Source: JAVBKV01 sp031553885 (GTDB lineage: Bacteria > Bacteroidota > Bacteroidia > Bacteroidales > Azobacteroidaceae). From it: DNA of 25,237 nucleotides. The notes beneath the pieces are model-generated. The model worked only from the letters and a program-made list of their open reading frames with translations, was not told the origin of the DNA and made no database searches. The position numbers and the translations under genes are program-made. The stretch covers positions 1-25,237 of the forward strand of contig JAVBKV010000028.1 of assembly GCA_031553885.1 (NCBI GenBank). The letters are read 5' to 3'. Each line of letters begins with the position of its first letter. Within the stretch, counting starts at the first letter, position 1. Shown one piece after another: positions 1 to 8,436 of the stretch.

Positions 1-17
1 ATTTGTTGTACCTTCAT
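1..17 (-). CDS. Start of an off-window minus-strand gene (first five codons only)
   Basis: An ATG on the minus strand (complement of 15-17) opens a frame reading M-K-V-Q-Q before the window ends. A TAnnTTTG element lies about 60 nt upstream on the same strand, which makes a real gene start plausible. Five codons do not allow a family to be named. Confidence 0.3.
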
Positions 18-79
18 GCTGTATTTTTTAGCGTGATTTCCCCGTTTTTGGCCTCGAAACCCTATTATCGGGGGACAAA

Positions 80-87
80 CAAAGATA
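80..87 (-). promoter_or_regulatory. Bacteroidota -7 element TATCTTTG (minus strand)
   Basis: The complement of 80-87 reads TATCTTTG, a match to the Bacteroidota -7 consensus TAnnTTTG. No TTTG box is visible at the expected 19-21 nt upstream. It points left, towards the partial gene starting at position 17, and would give a leader of roughly 60 nt. Confidence 0.4.
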
Positions 88-92
88 CACAA

Positions 93-136
93 AATCCCAA
101 CTAATTCATAATGAATCGGTTGGGATTGTCTTTTTT
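93..136 (+). terminator. Hairpin followed by a T-run
   Basis: AATCCCAAC (93-101) pairs with GTTGGGATT (119-127). Inside it ATTCAT (104-109) pairs with ATGAAT (111-116), giving a long hairpin with a small internal mismatch. Six Ts follow at 131-136. This is the form of an intrinsic terminator for plus-strand transcription, but no plus-strand gene is visible to its left. It also separates the minus-strand operon ending at 260 from the minus-strand -7 element at 80-87, so it may block read-through in that direction. Confidence 0.45.
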
Positions 137-259
137 ATTGAGCGAATGAGCCGTGAGAGATCAATCAATTCTAAGCTATTACCACCATAATCCGGCAACT
201 AACGATTAACTCCGGTTACCGGATACCCTTAGAACAGTTATAACCATTTTTTACCTTTT

Positions 260-973
260 TCAGAACAGGAACGATGCTCCCAGTCCTAAATTGGCAAACC
301 AGCAGGGTCTATTCCTGGTTTCCTCCGGAACATACAAAGTGTGGTGAAAATTTTTTGTATACAAATAATTAATCCCCATATTCCCGGTCAGGTTAATGCG
401 CCAGAACCGGAAACTCAACCGCAGATTAGCATCCAGCGAAGAGGCAAATTCACGGGAAACCCAGGACCGTTCACTCAGGATTTCTTTTCCTTTATTATTA
501 ATCGTGTAGATCTCCGACAGATCAGGAGAAATAGATCCGAAGGAAGTACCCGCATTGACTTCCAACGAAGTCGGCAGAAAATGAAGAAGAAAAGCAAACA
601 ACAATTCTCCGAAATTATCATACTCATCCCGGTCATCCCATTCTTTTTGATACGGTCCGATCCGGAATGAAAACAACAAGGGTACTTTATAATACCGGTC
701 ACTCCCTTCCAATCCCGAAATGAACGATAATCCGGAGCGAACTCCAAACCGATCATTCCAATAATAACCTCCGTGAAAACTCAGGATAGAACCGGAAGGC
801 CAATCACGATCGGTGGTAGAAACATACAAACCCGTTTCCAGACCCAGGTCATAAAAAAATTTCCGGTCAGAGTTGTCCGGGCTGCTCTTTCCGGACGAAG
901 CGTTTTGAGCCTGAAGAACAAAGCTAAAGGATAAGAAGAACAAGATTACACTGAACATTGCAACTTTTTTCAT
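260..973 (-). CDS. Predicted outer-membrane beta-barrel protein
   Basis: A 237-residue protein. The chosen ATG gives a clear signal peptide (MKKVAMFSV followed by a hydrophobic stretch ending near LQAQ); an upstream in-frame start would add nine non-signal residues. After a short polar linker rich in Ser and Asp, the body shows alternating aromatic and hydrophobic strands with many Gly and Tyr, such as LSFHGGYYWNDRFGVRSGLSF. It ends in LGLGASFLF, an aromatic C-terminus typical of outer-membrane barrels. This resembles the small porin-like or OMP_b-brl proteins of Bacteroidota. Function and ligand cannot be told. It starts 28 nt after the AlkZ-like gene and is probably the last gene of the hpt operon. 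The barrel call is from overall character, not from a specific motif. Confidence 0.65.
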   Translation of the reverse strand: MKKVAMFSVILFFLSFSFVLQAQNASSGKSSPDNSDRKFFYDLGLETGLYVSTTDRDWPSGSILSFHGGYYWNDRFGVRSGLSFISGLEGSDRYYKVPLLFSFRIGPYQKEWDDRDEYDNFGELLFAFLLHFLPTSLEVNAGTSFGSISPDLSEIYTINNKGKEILSERSWVSREFASSLDANLRLSFRFWRINLTGNMGINYLYTKNFHHTLYVPEETRNRPCWFANLGLGASFLF

Positions 974-1001
974 GGCTATTAATCCTTTATCAAAATCCAA
1001 A

Positions 1002-2048
1002 TTAAAGAGCCAGAAAACGTTGATACTTTTCTTCTGCCCGGTTCAGTAATTCTTCGTTTATACCGGAAATTCCCTCAAAAAAAGCAGTCTCGACCGTTAT
1101 CCGATTTTTTTTCGGAACCTTTTTCCAGTTACCGATCACTTTACCCTGATACAACAGGATAGGATGAAAAATACCGTTGGAGGTAAAAGCCCTGGGCTGA
1201 TGCCTGAGCTCCAGGACATCCGTCCGGTCTTTGTAACTGATCAGGTACTCATCAAAAGCCGGAAGGAAATACAAATCCTCATCCGTTTCCATCGTTGAGT
1301 TGCAAGATTCATGTACAAACAAATTTTGCCCGGAAAACCGGTCTTTAATCAGTTCCGGACTGATCGAATGAATAGCCTGACGGGCTTCGGTCAGTGACAA
1401 ACCCGACCACCAGGAAAAATCGGGCACACTGGCCGGCGAATGGCTTTGAAAGTAACGCCTGGCCAATTGAACAAGCGCCTCGTCCCGTGTCAGTTTCCTG
1501 GAAAAAGGGATACGTTCTTCAAGTAAAGCATACGTTTGTTTTTTCCCCCGGTCGATTCCACTACAAACAATTCCATCGATCTCGGCCCGCATAAGAATGC
1601 AATTCATCCATTCCGGATCGATACTCAAACCGTTCCGGTTCAGCGCCTCCTGAATTTCCTGCCGGTTCAGGTGATTATTTCCCTCCAGTATCTTTTCCAG
1701 TAAACTATTCGTTTTAACGTGCAGATCGATATTAATTCCCCGGTTCTTTTCATAGATAGTAACGGCTCCTCTCATACGATCGGACGACAACTGCAGCATC
1801 CAGCGAAGGTCTTCGGCCGGAACCAAATGCCAGGTCGGACGCATGATATGCGTACGCACGATTTCTCCTTGTTGCAGGGATTTTTCAACATCCCGTAGGG
1901 TTGCTGATTGCAGGCGGATACCCACCGCCCATTTCGACATAGTATAATCTTGAGCCTGAATGGCTCCCATCCAGGAAACGAGTTGTTTCGGGGTATTAAA
2001 AACCGGATTGGATAATTGTTGGCTTACAGCACGTATATTCCCTATCAT
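1002..2048 (-). CDS. AlkZ-like (HTH_42 family) DNA glycosylase, winged-helix protein
   Basis: A 348-residue protein of the HTH_42 / winged-helix DNA-binding superfamily (PF06224), which includes the DNA glycosylases AlkZ and YcaQ (AlkX). The N-terminal segment ends in GAIQAQDY, with the glutamine pair Q31-A-Q33. From memory of this superfamily, the Q-x-Q form marks AlkZ-like proteins and Q-x-D marks YcaQ-like ones, so this is placed in the AlkZ-like branch. MRPTWHLVPAEDLRWML and the later DFSWWSGLSLTEA and LPAFDEYLISYKDR segments are typical of the family. Characterised members excise bulky or crosslinked alkylated bases, but most AlkZ-like proteins have no known substrate. The start lies 3 nt after the stop of the cysteine desulfidase-like gene, so co-transcription is expected. 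Family placement is confident; lesion specificity is unknown. Confidence 0.8.
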   Translation of the reverse strand: MIGNIRAVSQQLSNPVFNTPKQLVSWMGAIQAQDYTMSKWAVGIRLQSATLRDVEKSLQQGEIVRTHIMRPTWHLVPAEDLRWMLQLSSDRMRGAVTIYEKNRGINIDLHVKTNSLLEKILEGNNHLNRQEIQEALNRNGLSIDPEWMNCILMRAEIDGIVCSGIDRGKKQTYALLEERIPFSRKLTRDEALVQLARRYFQSHSPASVPDFSWWSGLSLTEARQAIHSISPELIKDRFSGQNLFVHESCNSTMETDEDLYFLPAFDEYLISYKDRTDVLELRHQPRAFTSNGIFHPILLYQGKVIGNWKKVPKKNRITVETAFFEGISGINEELLNRAEEKYQRFLAL

Positions 2049-2051
2049 CGG

Positions 2052-3332
2052 TCACTTGCAGGTCATGATTTGCAGAACCATCCGGTCGGTTTCGTTCATT
2101 CCCAGAGAACCGATTTGCGTGAGGTTCCGGATAGAACGATCCACATCTTCATCGATAATTCCTTCAACAGAAGTCACATATTTTCCTTCCATGGCCATCA
2201 TGGCGGAGAAAACAGCCGTCGACACCCCACTGGTTACCTTAAGGGCACAACTGGGTTTAGCTCCGTCGCAGATCATCCCGGTCAGATTGGCAATCATGTT
2301 TTTTACGGCAAATGTAATTTCCTGATAACCACCTCCCATCAAGTAGGTAATTCCACAACTCGAACCGGTAGACGCCACGACACAACCACACAAAGCCGAA
2401 AGCCGGCCTAAACTTTGTTTGATGTAAATAGCAGTCAGATGACTCAGCATCAATGCACGGGCCAGTTTCTCACGAGTCTGACGCGTTTCTTCTGCATAGA
2501 TAACGACCGGCATCGTAGCCGTAATTCCCTGATTCCCGCTTCCCGAATTACTCATCACCGGAACCATAGCCCCGGCCATACGGGCGTCACAGGCCGCAGA
2601 TGTATATGACAACACACGGGACAGCAATCCGCTTCCCATGATCTGGTCTTTGTATTTTCCCACCAAGGTTTTTCCCAGAGAATGACCATAATCGTTCCGG
2701 AACGATTGCTCGGCCGCATTTTTGTTCAACCGGGCCGATTCCAGAATAAAGTCAATTTCCTCCAGCGGAGTCTCCATGGAAAAATCATACACTTTCCGAA
2801 GATTCAATTCCAGTTCATCCGAAGATTCATTTTCCTCCCGGAGCGATTGTTCATTCAGTAAAACCGTACCGTTTTTTTCAATGTAGCAAATATAGGTATG
2901 CAGATTACGAATAAGGACTTTAGAATATTCACTTCCCTTCGTACAAATGGCCTCAATGTATAATTTTTCTTCCGTATCTTCTTTCAACGCAATAGAGATG
3001 CGCTTTTCGTCTATCAATTGTTTCCCTTTATTTACAGATTCAGGATTTAAATCTTTCAACACCTCGAGCTGATATTCCGACTTTCCGACCAATGCTCCCA
3101 AAGCAACTGCAATAGGCAACCCGATCATTCCTGTACCGGGAATACCTACTCCCATCGCATTTTTCAATACATTGGCACTCAGGTAAACCGTAATTTGCTC
3201 GGGAATACAACCCAGGATTTCAGTGGCCTTAGCAACAGCCAGCGATACGGCGATCGGTTCCGTGCACCCAATGGCCGGAACGACTTCTTGTTTAACAAGC
3301 CGTAAGATTTGTTCTTTTTCGTGAAGAGTCAT
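2052..3332 (-). CDS. cyuA: L-cysteine desulfidase / L-serine dehydratase-like protein (UPF0597, CyuA family)
   Basis: A 426-residue protein of the UPF0597/CyuA (YhaM) family, which belongs to the serine dehydratase alpha-chain superfamily. Known members are cytoplasmic [4Fe-4S] enzymes that break L-cysteine into pyruvate, ammonia and sulfide. Visible signatures are GCTEPIAVSLA (C23), the glycine-rich SNSGSGNQG (261-269), LCGCVVASTGSSCG (C315, C317, C326) and ICDGAKPSC (C355, C362). C23, C315 and C355 have the spacing I recall for the cluster cysteines of the archaeal enzyme (25, 282, 322). The ATG overlaps the obg stop as ATGA, so translation is probably coupled. The substrate could be L-cysteine or another small amino acid; the gene name is given by family only. 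Confidence 0.8.
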   Translation of the reverse strand: MTLHEKEQILRLVKQEVVPAIGCTEPIAVSLAVAKATEILGCIPEQITVYLSANVLKNAMGVGIPGTGMIGLPIAVALGALVGKSEYQLEVLKDLNPESVNKGKQLIDEKRISIALKEDTEEKLYIEAICTKGSEYSKVLIRNLHTYICYIEKNGTVLLNEQSLREENESSDELELNLRKVYDFSMETPLEEIDFILESARLNKNAAEQSFRNDYGHSLGKTLVGKYKDQIMGSGLLSRVLSYTSAACDARMAGAMVPVMSNSGSGNQGITATMPVVIYAEETRQTREKLARALMLSHLTAIYIKQSLGRLSALCGCVVASTGSSCGITYLMGGGYQEITFAVKNMIANLTGMICDGAKPSCALKVTSGVSTAVFSAMMAMEGKYVTSVEGIIDEDVDRSIRNLTQIGSLGMNETDRMVLQIMTCK

Positions 3333-4474
3333 GCCTCATCTTCCTCCCAATCCATTTCATCATAACCAGGATCCTCATCTTCCTGCTCCTCTTCTTCCAT
3401 TTCGTAGTCAAAGTCGTCATCCACATCTTCCAACCGGAGATCCATGGGACGATTAACCAAACTCTCCACATCATGGAAATCCTGGCTATTCAATTCTTTC
3501 CAGAGTAAATCTTTTAAAACAGCAAGCCCTTTCTGGGCAACAGAAGATATAAAGACAGCGGGAAGATCGTCCGGTAATTCCCGGCTCAGGGCCTCTTCCA
3601 GTTCGTCGTCCAGTAAATCCGATTTGGTAATGGCCAGTACCCGCTTCTTATCCAACAGATCAGGATTATACAAAACCAGTTCATTCAACAGGATATTGTA
3701 TTCTTTACCAATATCATCCGAATCGGCCGGAACCATAAACAGCAAAACGGCATTCCTTTCTATATGGCGCAGGAAACGCAGGCCCAAGCCTTTTCCTTCA
3801 CTTGCGCCTTCAATAATTCCGGGTATATCGGCCATGACAAATGAGCAATTATCCCGGTAACTGACAATTCCCAGATTGGGCTCCAATGTTGTAAACGGAT
3901 AGTTGGCAATCTTCGGCTTAGCCGCGGAAACAACAGAAAGCAAGGTCGATTTTCCGGCATTTGGAAAACCTACCAGACCTACATCTGCCAGTAATTTCAA
4001 TTGTAAAATAATCCGGCGCTCCTGGATAGGTTCGCCTGGTTGAGCATACCGGGGTGCCTGATTGGTCGCAGTCTTGAAATGATTGTTTCCCAATCCGCCT
4101 TTTCCTCCCCGAAGGAGAACTATTTCCTGTCCATGTTTACTGATATCGCAGATGAATTCTCCGGTTTCTCCGTCAAAAACAACCGTACCACAAGGAACTT
4201 CAATAATTTTATCCGCTCCGTCCTTTCCCTTGCACAGTTTTCCTCCTCCGCCTTCGCCATGTCCGGCCAGTATATGCCGCTCGTATTTCAGGTGAAGCAG
4301 AGTCCAGTAATTGCGGTTTCCACGAAGAATGACATGTCCACCTCTTCCTCCATCACCTCCGTCAGGCCCTCCGCGTGGGATGTATTTTTCCCTCCGGAAA
4401 TGAGAAGAACCTCGCCCTCCTTTTCCCGAACGGCAATATATTTTTACGTAATCGACGAAATTGGATTCTGCCAT
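3329..4474 (-). CDS. obg: Obg family GTPase (CgtA/ObgE)
   Basis: A 381-residue essential-type GTPase that binds the 50S ribosomal subunit and links ribosome assembly to growth and stress state. The glycine-rich Obg fold covers about 1-160 (GGPDGGDGGRGG, GHGEGGGGKLCKG, RGGKGGLGN). The G domain follows with G1 GFPNAGKST (169-177), a switch TT at 195-196, G3 DIPG (216-219), G4 TKSD (283-286) and a G5-like ISSVAQKGL (309-317). The C-terminus (about 349-381) is a strongly acidic Asp/Glu tail, as in many Obg proteins, and replaces a folded C-terminal domain. It lies 9 nt after adk and overlaps the next gene by 4 nt, so it is the middle of a core operon. Confidence 0.96.
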   Translation of the reverse strand: MAESNFVDYVKIYCRSGKGGRGSSHFRREKYIPRGGPDGGDGGRGGHVILRGNRNYWTLLHLKYERHILAGHGEGGGGKLCKGKDGADKIIEVPCGTVVFDGETGEFICDISKHGQEIVLLRGGKGGLGNNHFKTATNQAPRYAQPGEPIQERRIILQLKLLADVGLVGFPNAGKSTLLSVVSAAKPKIANYPFTTLEPNLGIVSYRDNCSFVMADIPGIIEGASEGKGLGLRFLRHIERNAVLLFMVPADSDDIGKEYNILLNELVLYNPDLLDKKRVLAITKSDLLDDELEEALSRELPDDLPAVFISSVAQKGLAVLKDLLWKELNSQDFHDVESLVNRPMDLRLEDVDDDFDYEMEEEEQEDEDPGYDEMDWEEDEA

Positions 4475-4483
4475 TTTCTTTAT

Positions 4484-5059
4484 TTAGAAAGAAAGCCGGT
4501 CCAGAACATCCGTTATTTTTTCAAAAACATCCTCTACCGTACCGATCCCCTTTATTTTAAAAAGTTTTCCTTTTTTTCTGTAATATTCTTTCAACGGTTC
4601 CGTCTGAGAACGATACACATCCAAACGGGATTGAATGGTTTCCAGGTTATCGTCCGAACGGCCGTATACTTCTCCTCTTTTCAGCATGCGTTTAATCAGT
4701 TCTTCGTCTTCTACCGTAAGACTGAAAACTGCGGCCACACTGGTATTCCGCTCCCGTAACATAACATCCAGAACTTCCCCCTGAGACAACGTACGTGGAA
4801 ATCCGTCAAAAATATATCCTTTAACCTTTTTATTATCATCCAGCACTTGCGCCAGCATTTCTATGATCAAAGAATCAGGGACCAATTGTCCCTTTGAAAT
4901 AAACTCATCCGCTATCTTACCCAGTTCCGACCGATTCTCGATCTCTCTGCGCAAAATTTCTCCCGTGGAAATATGAAAAAGACCATACTTTTCTATGATC
5001 AATTCACTTTGGGTCCCTTTCCCGGAACCCGGCGCTCCGAAAATAACAACGTTTAACAT
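4484..5059 (-). CDS. adk: Adenylate kinase
   Basis: A 191-residue cytoplasmic kinase that interconverts ATP + AMP and 2 ADP. The P-loop is GAPGSGKGT near the N-terminus. The AMP-site segment HISTGEILRREI, the FDGFPRT motif and the LID-region GRSDDN are all present. The LID is the short type without the four-cysteine zinc site, which fits the length below 200. An in-frame TTG lies two codons upstream, but the ATG beginning MLNVVIFGAPG is chosen because it matches the usual start. It sits between hpt (29 nt gap) and obg (9 nt gap), so purine salvage, nucleotide balance and a GTPase share one transcript. Confidence 0.97.
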   Translation of the reverse strand: MLNVVIFGAPGSGKGTQSELIIEKYGLFHISTGEILRREIENRSELGKIADEFISKGQLVPDSLIIEMLAQVLDDNKKVKGYIFDGFPRTLSQGEVLDVMLRERNTSVAAVFSLTVEDEELIKRMLKRGEVYGRSDDNLETIQSRLDVYRSQTEPLKEYYRKKGKLFKIKGIGTVEDVFEKITDVLDRLSF

Positions 5060-5088
5060 TCTCAATAAGTATGTATGAAAAGCCTAAA

Positions 5089-5625
5089 TCACTCTATGAT
5101 TTTATATATATTCCTCATGTTCCGCCCATGCCCGTCGTAATCCAATCCATATCCGACAATAAAATCCCTGGGAATAGGCAACGCCACATAATCCGGACAA
5201 ACCTCTACCTGTAAAGCTTCCGGTTTAAAAAGCAAGGTTGCGATCTTCAGGGAAGCAGGGTTATCTTTCAATATTTTTCTCTTTAAATGATTAATCGTAT
5301 GTCCTGTATCTATAATATCTTCTACAATTACAACGTGACGATCCCTGACACTTTCAATCAGGCCGTGTACTTCTTTTACCTTTCCGTCTGTCTGATCTCC
5401 CTGGTAGGATTTCAACCGGATAAAAGTAACTTCACAAGGAAAATCCAGTCTCTTGATTAAATCGGAAGCAAACATAAAAGCCCCGTTCAATACGCAGACA
5501 AACAGGGGATCCTTATCCCTCAAGTCGCGGTTAATCTGTTCTGCTACCCGGCCAACCTCCTTTAATATAACTTCTTCAGGAATAAATAATTCAAATTTTT
5601 TATCCTTGACCTGAATCTCAAACAT
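5089..5625 (-). CDS. hpt: Hypoxanthine phosphoribosyltransferase
   Basis: A 178-residue purine-salvage enzyme that joins hypoxanthine (and usually guanine) to PRPP to form IMP or GMP. The PRPP-binding loop is VVIVEDIIDTGHTI. FVCVLNGAFMFASDL and the C-terminal YVALPIPRDFIVGYGLDYDG region are typical of HPRT. The ATG beginning MFEIQVKDK is chosen: it gives the normal family length, while an upstream in-frame ATG would add 19 atypical residues and run across the promoter. It is the first gene of the minus-strand operon and has its own promoter at 5652-5683. Confidence 0.96.
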   Translation of the reverse strand: MFEIQVKDKKFELFIPEEVILKEVGRVAEQINRDLRDKDPLFVCVLNGAFMFASDLIKRLDFPCEVTFIRLKSYQGDQTDGKVKEVHGLIESVRDRHVVIVEDIIDTGHTINHLKRKILKDNPASLKIATLLFKPEALQVEVCPDYVALPIPRDFIVGYGLDYDGHGRNMRNIYKIIE

Positions 5626-5651
5626 ATCCGGAACTTTACTATTTAAGTGGG

Positions 5652-5683
5652 CAAAGGTAGATAAAAAATATGAAAATCCCAAT
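5652..5683 (-). promoter_or_regulatory. hpt operon promoter
   Basis: On the minus strand a TACCTTTG -7 element (complement of 5652-5659) is preceded, after a 20-nt spacer, by ATTG (complement of 5680-5683), a one-mismatch -33 box. It lies just upstream of the hpt ATG at 5625, so the leader is only about 20 nt. It shares the short divergent region with the nnr promoter. Confidence 0.7.
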
Positions 5684-5692
5684 CCATTTTTT

Positions 5693-5700
5693 TATATTTG
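5693..5700 (+). promoter_or_regulatory. nnr promoter -7 element TATATTTG
   Basis: TATATTTG at 5693-5700 matches TAnnTTTG and lies 19 nt before the nnr ATG. The -33 position holds TATG (5669-5672) after a 20-nt spacer, a one-mismatch match. It diverges from the hpt promoter, and the two overlap. Confidence 0.6.
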
Positions 5701-5719
5701 TAGATTAAATTAAAAAACG

Positions 5720-7228
5720 ATGATGAAAATTTTCTTAACCTCTCAGACACAGGAATTGGACCAGTACACTATTTTAAATGAACCGGTTGCTTCCATTGAT
5801 CTGATGGAAAGAGCTTCAGTCCGGTTTGCCGATGCTTTTCAAGCTGAAGTATCTCCTTCGGAACAGATCATCGTACTGGCCGGACCCGGGAATAACGGAG
5901 GTGATGCACTGGCTGTCGCCCGGATACTGACCGGAAAAGGTTATACGGTAAAAACCTACCTTTTTAATCCGGAAAACAGGTTATCGACCGACTGCGAAAC
6001 AAATAAAAACAGACTTTTATCCCTTCCCGGCATTGCTTTCAACGAGCAGACCAGCTCTTTTTCGATAGACATTAGTCCGGGCAATATCATTATTGACGGA
6101 CTCTTCGGTTCGGGACTTAACCGTCCGCTTTCGGGAGATTGGGCAACATTGGTCCGGCAGATCAACCGATCGAAAGTATCTGTTTTTTCCATCGATATTC
6201 CTTCCGGATTAGCAGGTGAAAGCTGCAACCCGGAAATGCAGGACACGATTATACAGGCAACAAAAACCTTCACATTTCAGTTTCCCAAACTGGCCTTTTT
6301 ATTCCCCGAAAATGAACTATATACCGGCGAATGGAAAGTACTGGACATCGGATTACATCCGGATACCCTGCAAAAGATCAGTTCTCCTTTCTTCTATACA
6401 GAAAAAAAAGACGTTGCTCCTCTGATTCCCCAACGAAGCAGGTTTGCTCACAAAGGAAACTTTGGACATGCGTTACTGATAGCAGGAAGTTACGGAAAAC
6501 TGGGTGCTGCACTGCTGGCTGCCAAAGCCTGCTTAAGAAGCGGAACCGGACTACTGACCAGTTGTATTCCGGGATGTGGATACTCCGTTTTTCAAACCAG
6601 CCTTCCGGAAACGATGGTATTAACAGACAAACAACAGACCTATATTACTGATCTTCCGGATCTCAGCGCTTATAATGCCGTTGCAATCGGTCCCGGAATC
6701 GGATTATATGCAGAAACCGCCGGAATGCTGAGACTACTGCTCCGGAAATACCGCAATCCCCTGATTCTGGATGCTGATGCGCTCAACATCATCGCACAAC
6801 ACAAAGATCTCCTGGAATTAATCCCCCGGGGAAGCATCCTGACCCCCCATCCGAAAGAACTGGACCGATTGTCAGGATCGTCCTCTTCTTCTTACGAACG
6901 CCTGCAAAAAGCGCTCAAACTTGCCGGGTACACGCAATGCTATGTTCTGCTGAAAGGTGCTTTCACAGCCGTATGTACCCCTGAAAAGAACTGCTATTTT
7001 AATCCTACAGGAAATCCGGGTATGGCCACTGCCGGTAGCGGAGATGTATTGACAGGCATTCTACTTGGATTGCTTTCTCAATCCGGATCACCATTAAACA
7101 CCTCGTTGGCAGGAGTATACCTTCATGGATCGGCGGGAGATCTAGCCGCAACTTCTTACTCCCAGGAAAGTATGATCGCCGGAGATATTACCGAACATCT
7201 TGGAAAAGCATTTCAAAACCTGCAGTAA
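5720..7228 (+). CDS. nnr: Bifunctional NAD(P)HX epimerase / ADP-dependent NAD(P)HX dehydratase
   Basis: A 502-residue cytoplasmic repair enzyme that restores NADH and NADPH from their damaged hydrates. The N-terminal YjeF_N (epimerase) half carries AGPGNNGGDAL (about 54-64), IIDGLFGSGLNRPLSG and FSIDIPSGLAGE. The C-terminal carbohydrate-kinase-like dehydratase half starts near residue 230 with FAHKGNFGHALLIAGSYG. It continues with AIGPGIG, LILDADALN, LTPHPKELDRL and the nucleotide-binding NPGMATAGSGDVLTGIL. Both domains look complete and the length is normal for the fusion. Two ATG codons are adjacent at 5720 and 5723; the first is given. It is probably transcribed alone, since a new -7 element precedes the next gene. 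Confidence 0.95.
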   Translation: MMKIFLTSQTQELDQYTILNEPVASIDLMERASVRFADAFQAEVSPSEQIIVLAGPGNNGGDALAVARILTGKGYTVKTYLFNPENRLSTDCETNKNRLLSLPGIAFNEQTSSFSIDISPGNIIIDGLFGSGLNRPLSGDWATLVRQINRSKVSVFSIDIPSGLAGESCNPEMQDTIIQATKTFTFQFPKLAFLFPENELYTGEWKVLDIGLHPDTLQKISSPFFYTEKKDVAPLIPQRSRFAHKGNFGHALLIAGSYGKLGAALLAAKACLRSGTGLLTSCIPGCGYSVFQTSLPETMVLTDKQQTYITDLPDLSAYNAVAIGPGIGLYAETAGMLRLLLRKYRNPLILDADALNIIAQHKDLLELIPRGSILTPHPKELDRLSGSSSSSYERLQKALKLAGYTQCYVLLKGAFTAVCTPEKNCYFNPTGNPGMATAGSGDVLTGILLGLLSQSGSPLNTSLAGVYLHGSAGDLAATSYSQESMIAGDITEHLGKAFQNLQ

Positions 7229-7254
7229 AAATTTTATTTTTCCATATCATTTCC

Positions 7255-7262
7255 TATCTTTG
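7255..7262 (+). promoter_or_regulatory. -7 element TATCTTTG before the DUF4831 gene
   Basis: TATCTTTG matches TAnnTTTG and lies 18 nt before the ATG at 7281. No TTTG box is seen at the usual spacing, so the call rests on the -7 element and its position. Confidence 0.5.
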
Positions 7263-7280
7263 CTTGCTAAATAAGTTGCA

Positions 7281-8390
7281 ATGAACATGAAAGCAGTACA
7301 TCAGATTTTGATCTTTTCCGGAATATTCCTGTTGTCCGGAATGTTTTTGTTTCAGGTCAATGCTCAAACCCGTGTCATTAAAATGCCTGCCACAAAAAGC
7401 AATGACTACGGAATCCAATATTTTTTACCCAAAACAGTCTTAAAAATCAGCGTAAATTACAGTAAAATCAATAAAAAAGCCGGTACCTACGCCAAGTATG
7501 CAGAAAAATACCTGGGCGTTCAGGACAAGGACGTCGTATTGGAAGACCAAACTTCTTACATACTGGATAACGTCTCGGTCACAGGATACGGGATACCCAA
7601 CAAAGACGAATCGTACCTGGTAGAGTTCAAATCAAAAACAACCGCTCCATTTGTCTATCTTACTGAAGATGGAATGATCTGTACCATCAATGCAGAATAT
7701 CAGGCGCCTTCCGAACAACCGGGAACAGACACTTCCAAAGGCAAAAGCAACAGCCAGCTTCCCGTTGTCGACCCAAAATCTGTTCTTACCGAAGAATATT
7801 TACGGGCCGGATCCGTCAGCAAAATGGCTGAAGTTGCAGCCAAGCAAATATACAAACTGAGGGAAAGCCGTACGGATATACTAACCGGAGATGCTGACAA
7901 TACTCCCAAAGACGGGGAAGCCATGAAAATTGTACTGGGACAGTTGGAAGCTCAGGAAAAAGCGCTTACCGAATTGTTTACAGGTACTACAGTCGTCGAA
8001 AAAAAATCCGCTGAGTTCGAATTGGATCCGCAAGCCGATATGGAGAACCATGTCATTTTCCGTTTCTCCAAATACCTGGGAATCGTCGATGCAAACGATC
8101 TGAGCGGCATACCGGTATATATGAACCTCAAAAATACGGAACCGGTAGCGGAAACTCCGGTTGATCCGAAAGCAAAGGAAAAAGAATCCAAAAGCATTGT
8201 CTATAATATACCGGGTAAAGGCTCCGTTGAAATTTTCTACGGAAAGGAAAGAATCTGCAACGCCACTATTCCTGTTACCCAGTTCGGAACCAAACAAGTC
8301 CTAGCCAGTTCTATTTTTGAGGATAAAAAAGTGCCCGTTCAGGTGTATTTCTATCCCGAAACCGGGGCCGTCCGGCAAATCATCCAATAG
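7281..8390 (+). CDS. Secreted DUF4831 family protein
   Basis: A 369-residue protein with an N-terminal signal peptide (hydrophobic ILIFSGIFLLSGMFLF, then QVNAQ as likely cleavage region). The mature part matches my recollection of the DUF4831 family of Bacteroidota: early GIQYFLPKTVLKISVNYSKI, a KYAEKYLGVQD segment, YILDNVSVTGYGIPNKDESYLVEF and a central AAKQIYKLRESRTDILTGDAD. The function of the family is unknown to me. The protein is expected in the periplasm or at the cell surface; it lacks a lipobox and a T9SS sorting domain. A second ATG lies two codons downstream, and the first is given. It has its own -7 element and no obvious functional link to nnr. Confidence 0.75.
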   Translation: MNMKAVHQILIFSGIFLLSGMFLFQVNAQTRVIKMPATKSNDYGIQYFLPKTVLKISVNYSKINKKAGTYAKYAEKYLGVQDKDVVLEDQTSYILDNVSVTGYGIPNKDESYLVEFKSKTTAPFVYLTEDGMICTINAEYQAPSEQPGTDTSKGKSNSQLPVVDPKSVLTEEYLRAGSVSKMAEVAAKQIYKLRESRTDILTGDADNTPKDGEAMKIVLGQLEAQEKALTELFTGTTVVEKKSAEFELDPQADMENHVIFRFSKYLGIVDANDLSGIPVYMNLKNTEPVAETPVDPKAKEKESKSIVYNIPGKGSVEIFYGKERICNATIPVTQFGTKQVLASSIFEDKKVPVQVYFYPETGAVRQIIQ

Positions 8391-8436
8391 ATTTCAAAGG
8401 CTCATTTTATTCAAACTTATTTTCTTTGGAAATCAT

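Noticed and set aside
211..223. Palindrome TCCGGTTACCGGA after the outer-membrane protein gene, considered as a terminator
   Set aside because: No T-run follows in the minus direction and no regulated start is near, so it was left out as a feature.
4040..4759. Plus-strand frame crossing obg and adk
   Set aside because: Both minus-strand genes are certain, and the frame is a Ser/Phe-rich antisense translation across two genes.
5626..5682. Upstream ATG extending hpt by 19 residues
   Set aside because: The extension covers the TACCTTTG promoter element and is absent from the usual family length of about 178 residues.
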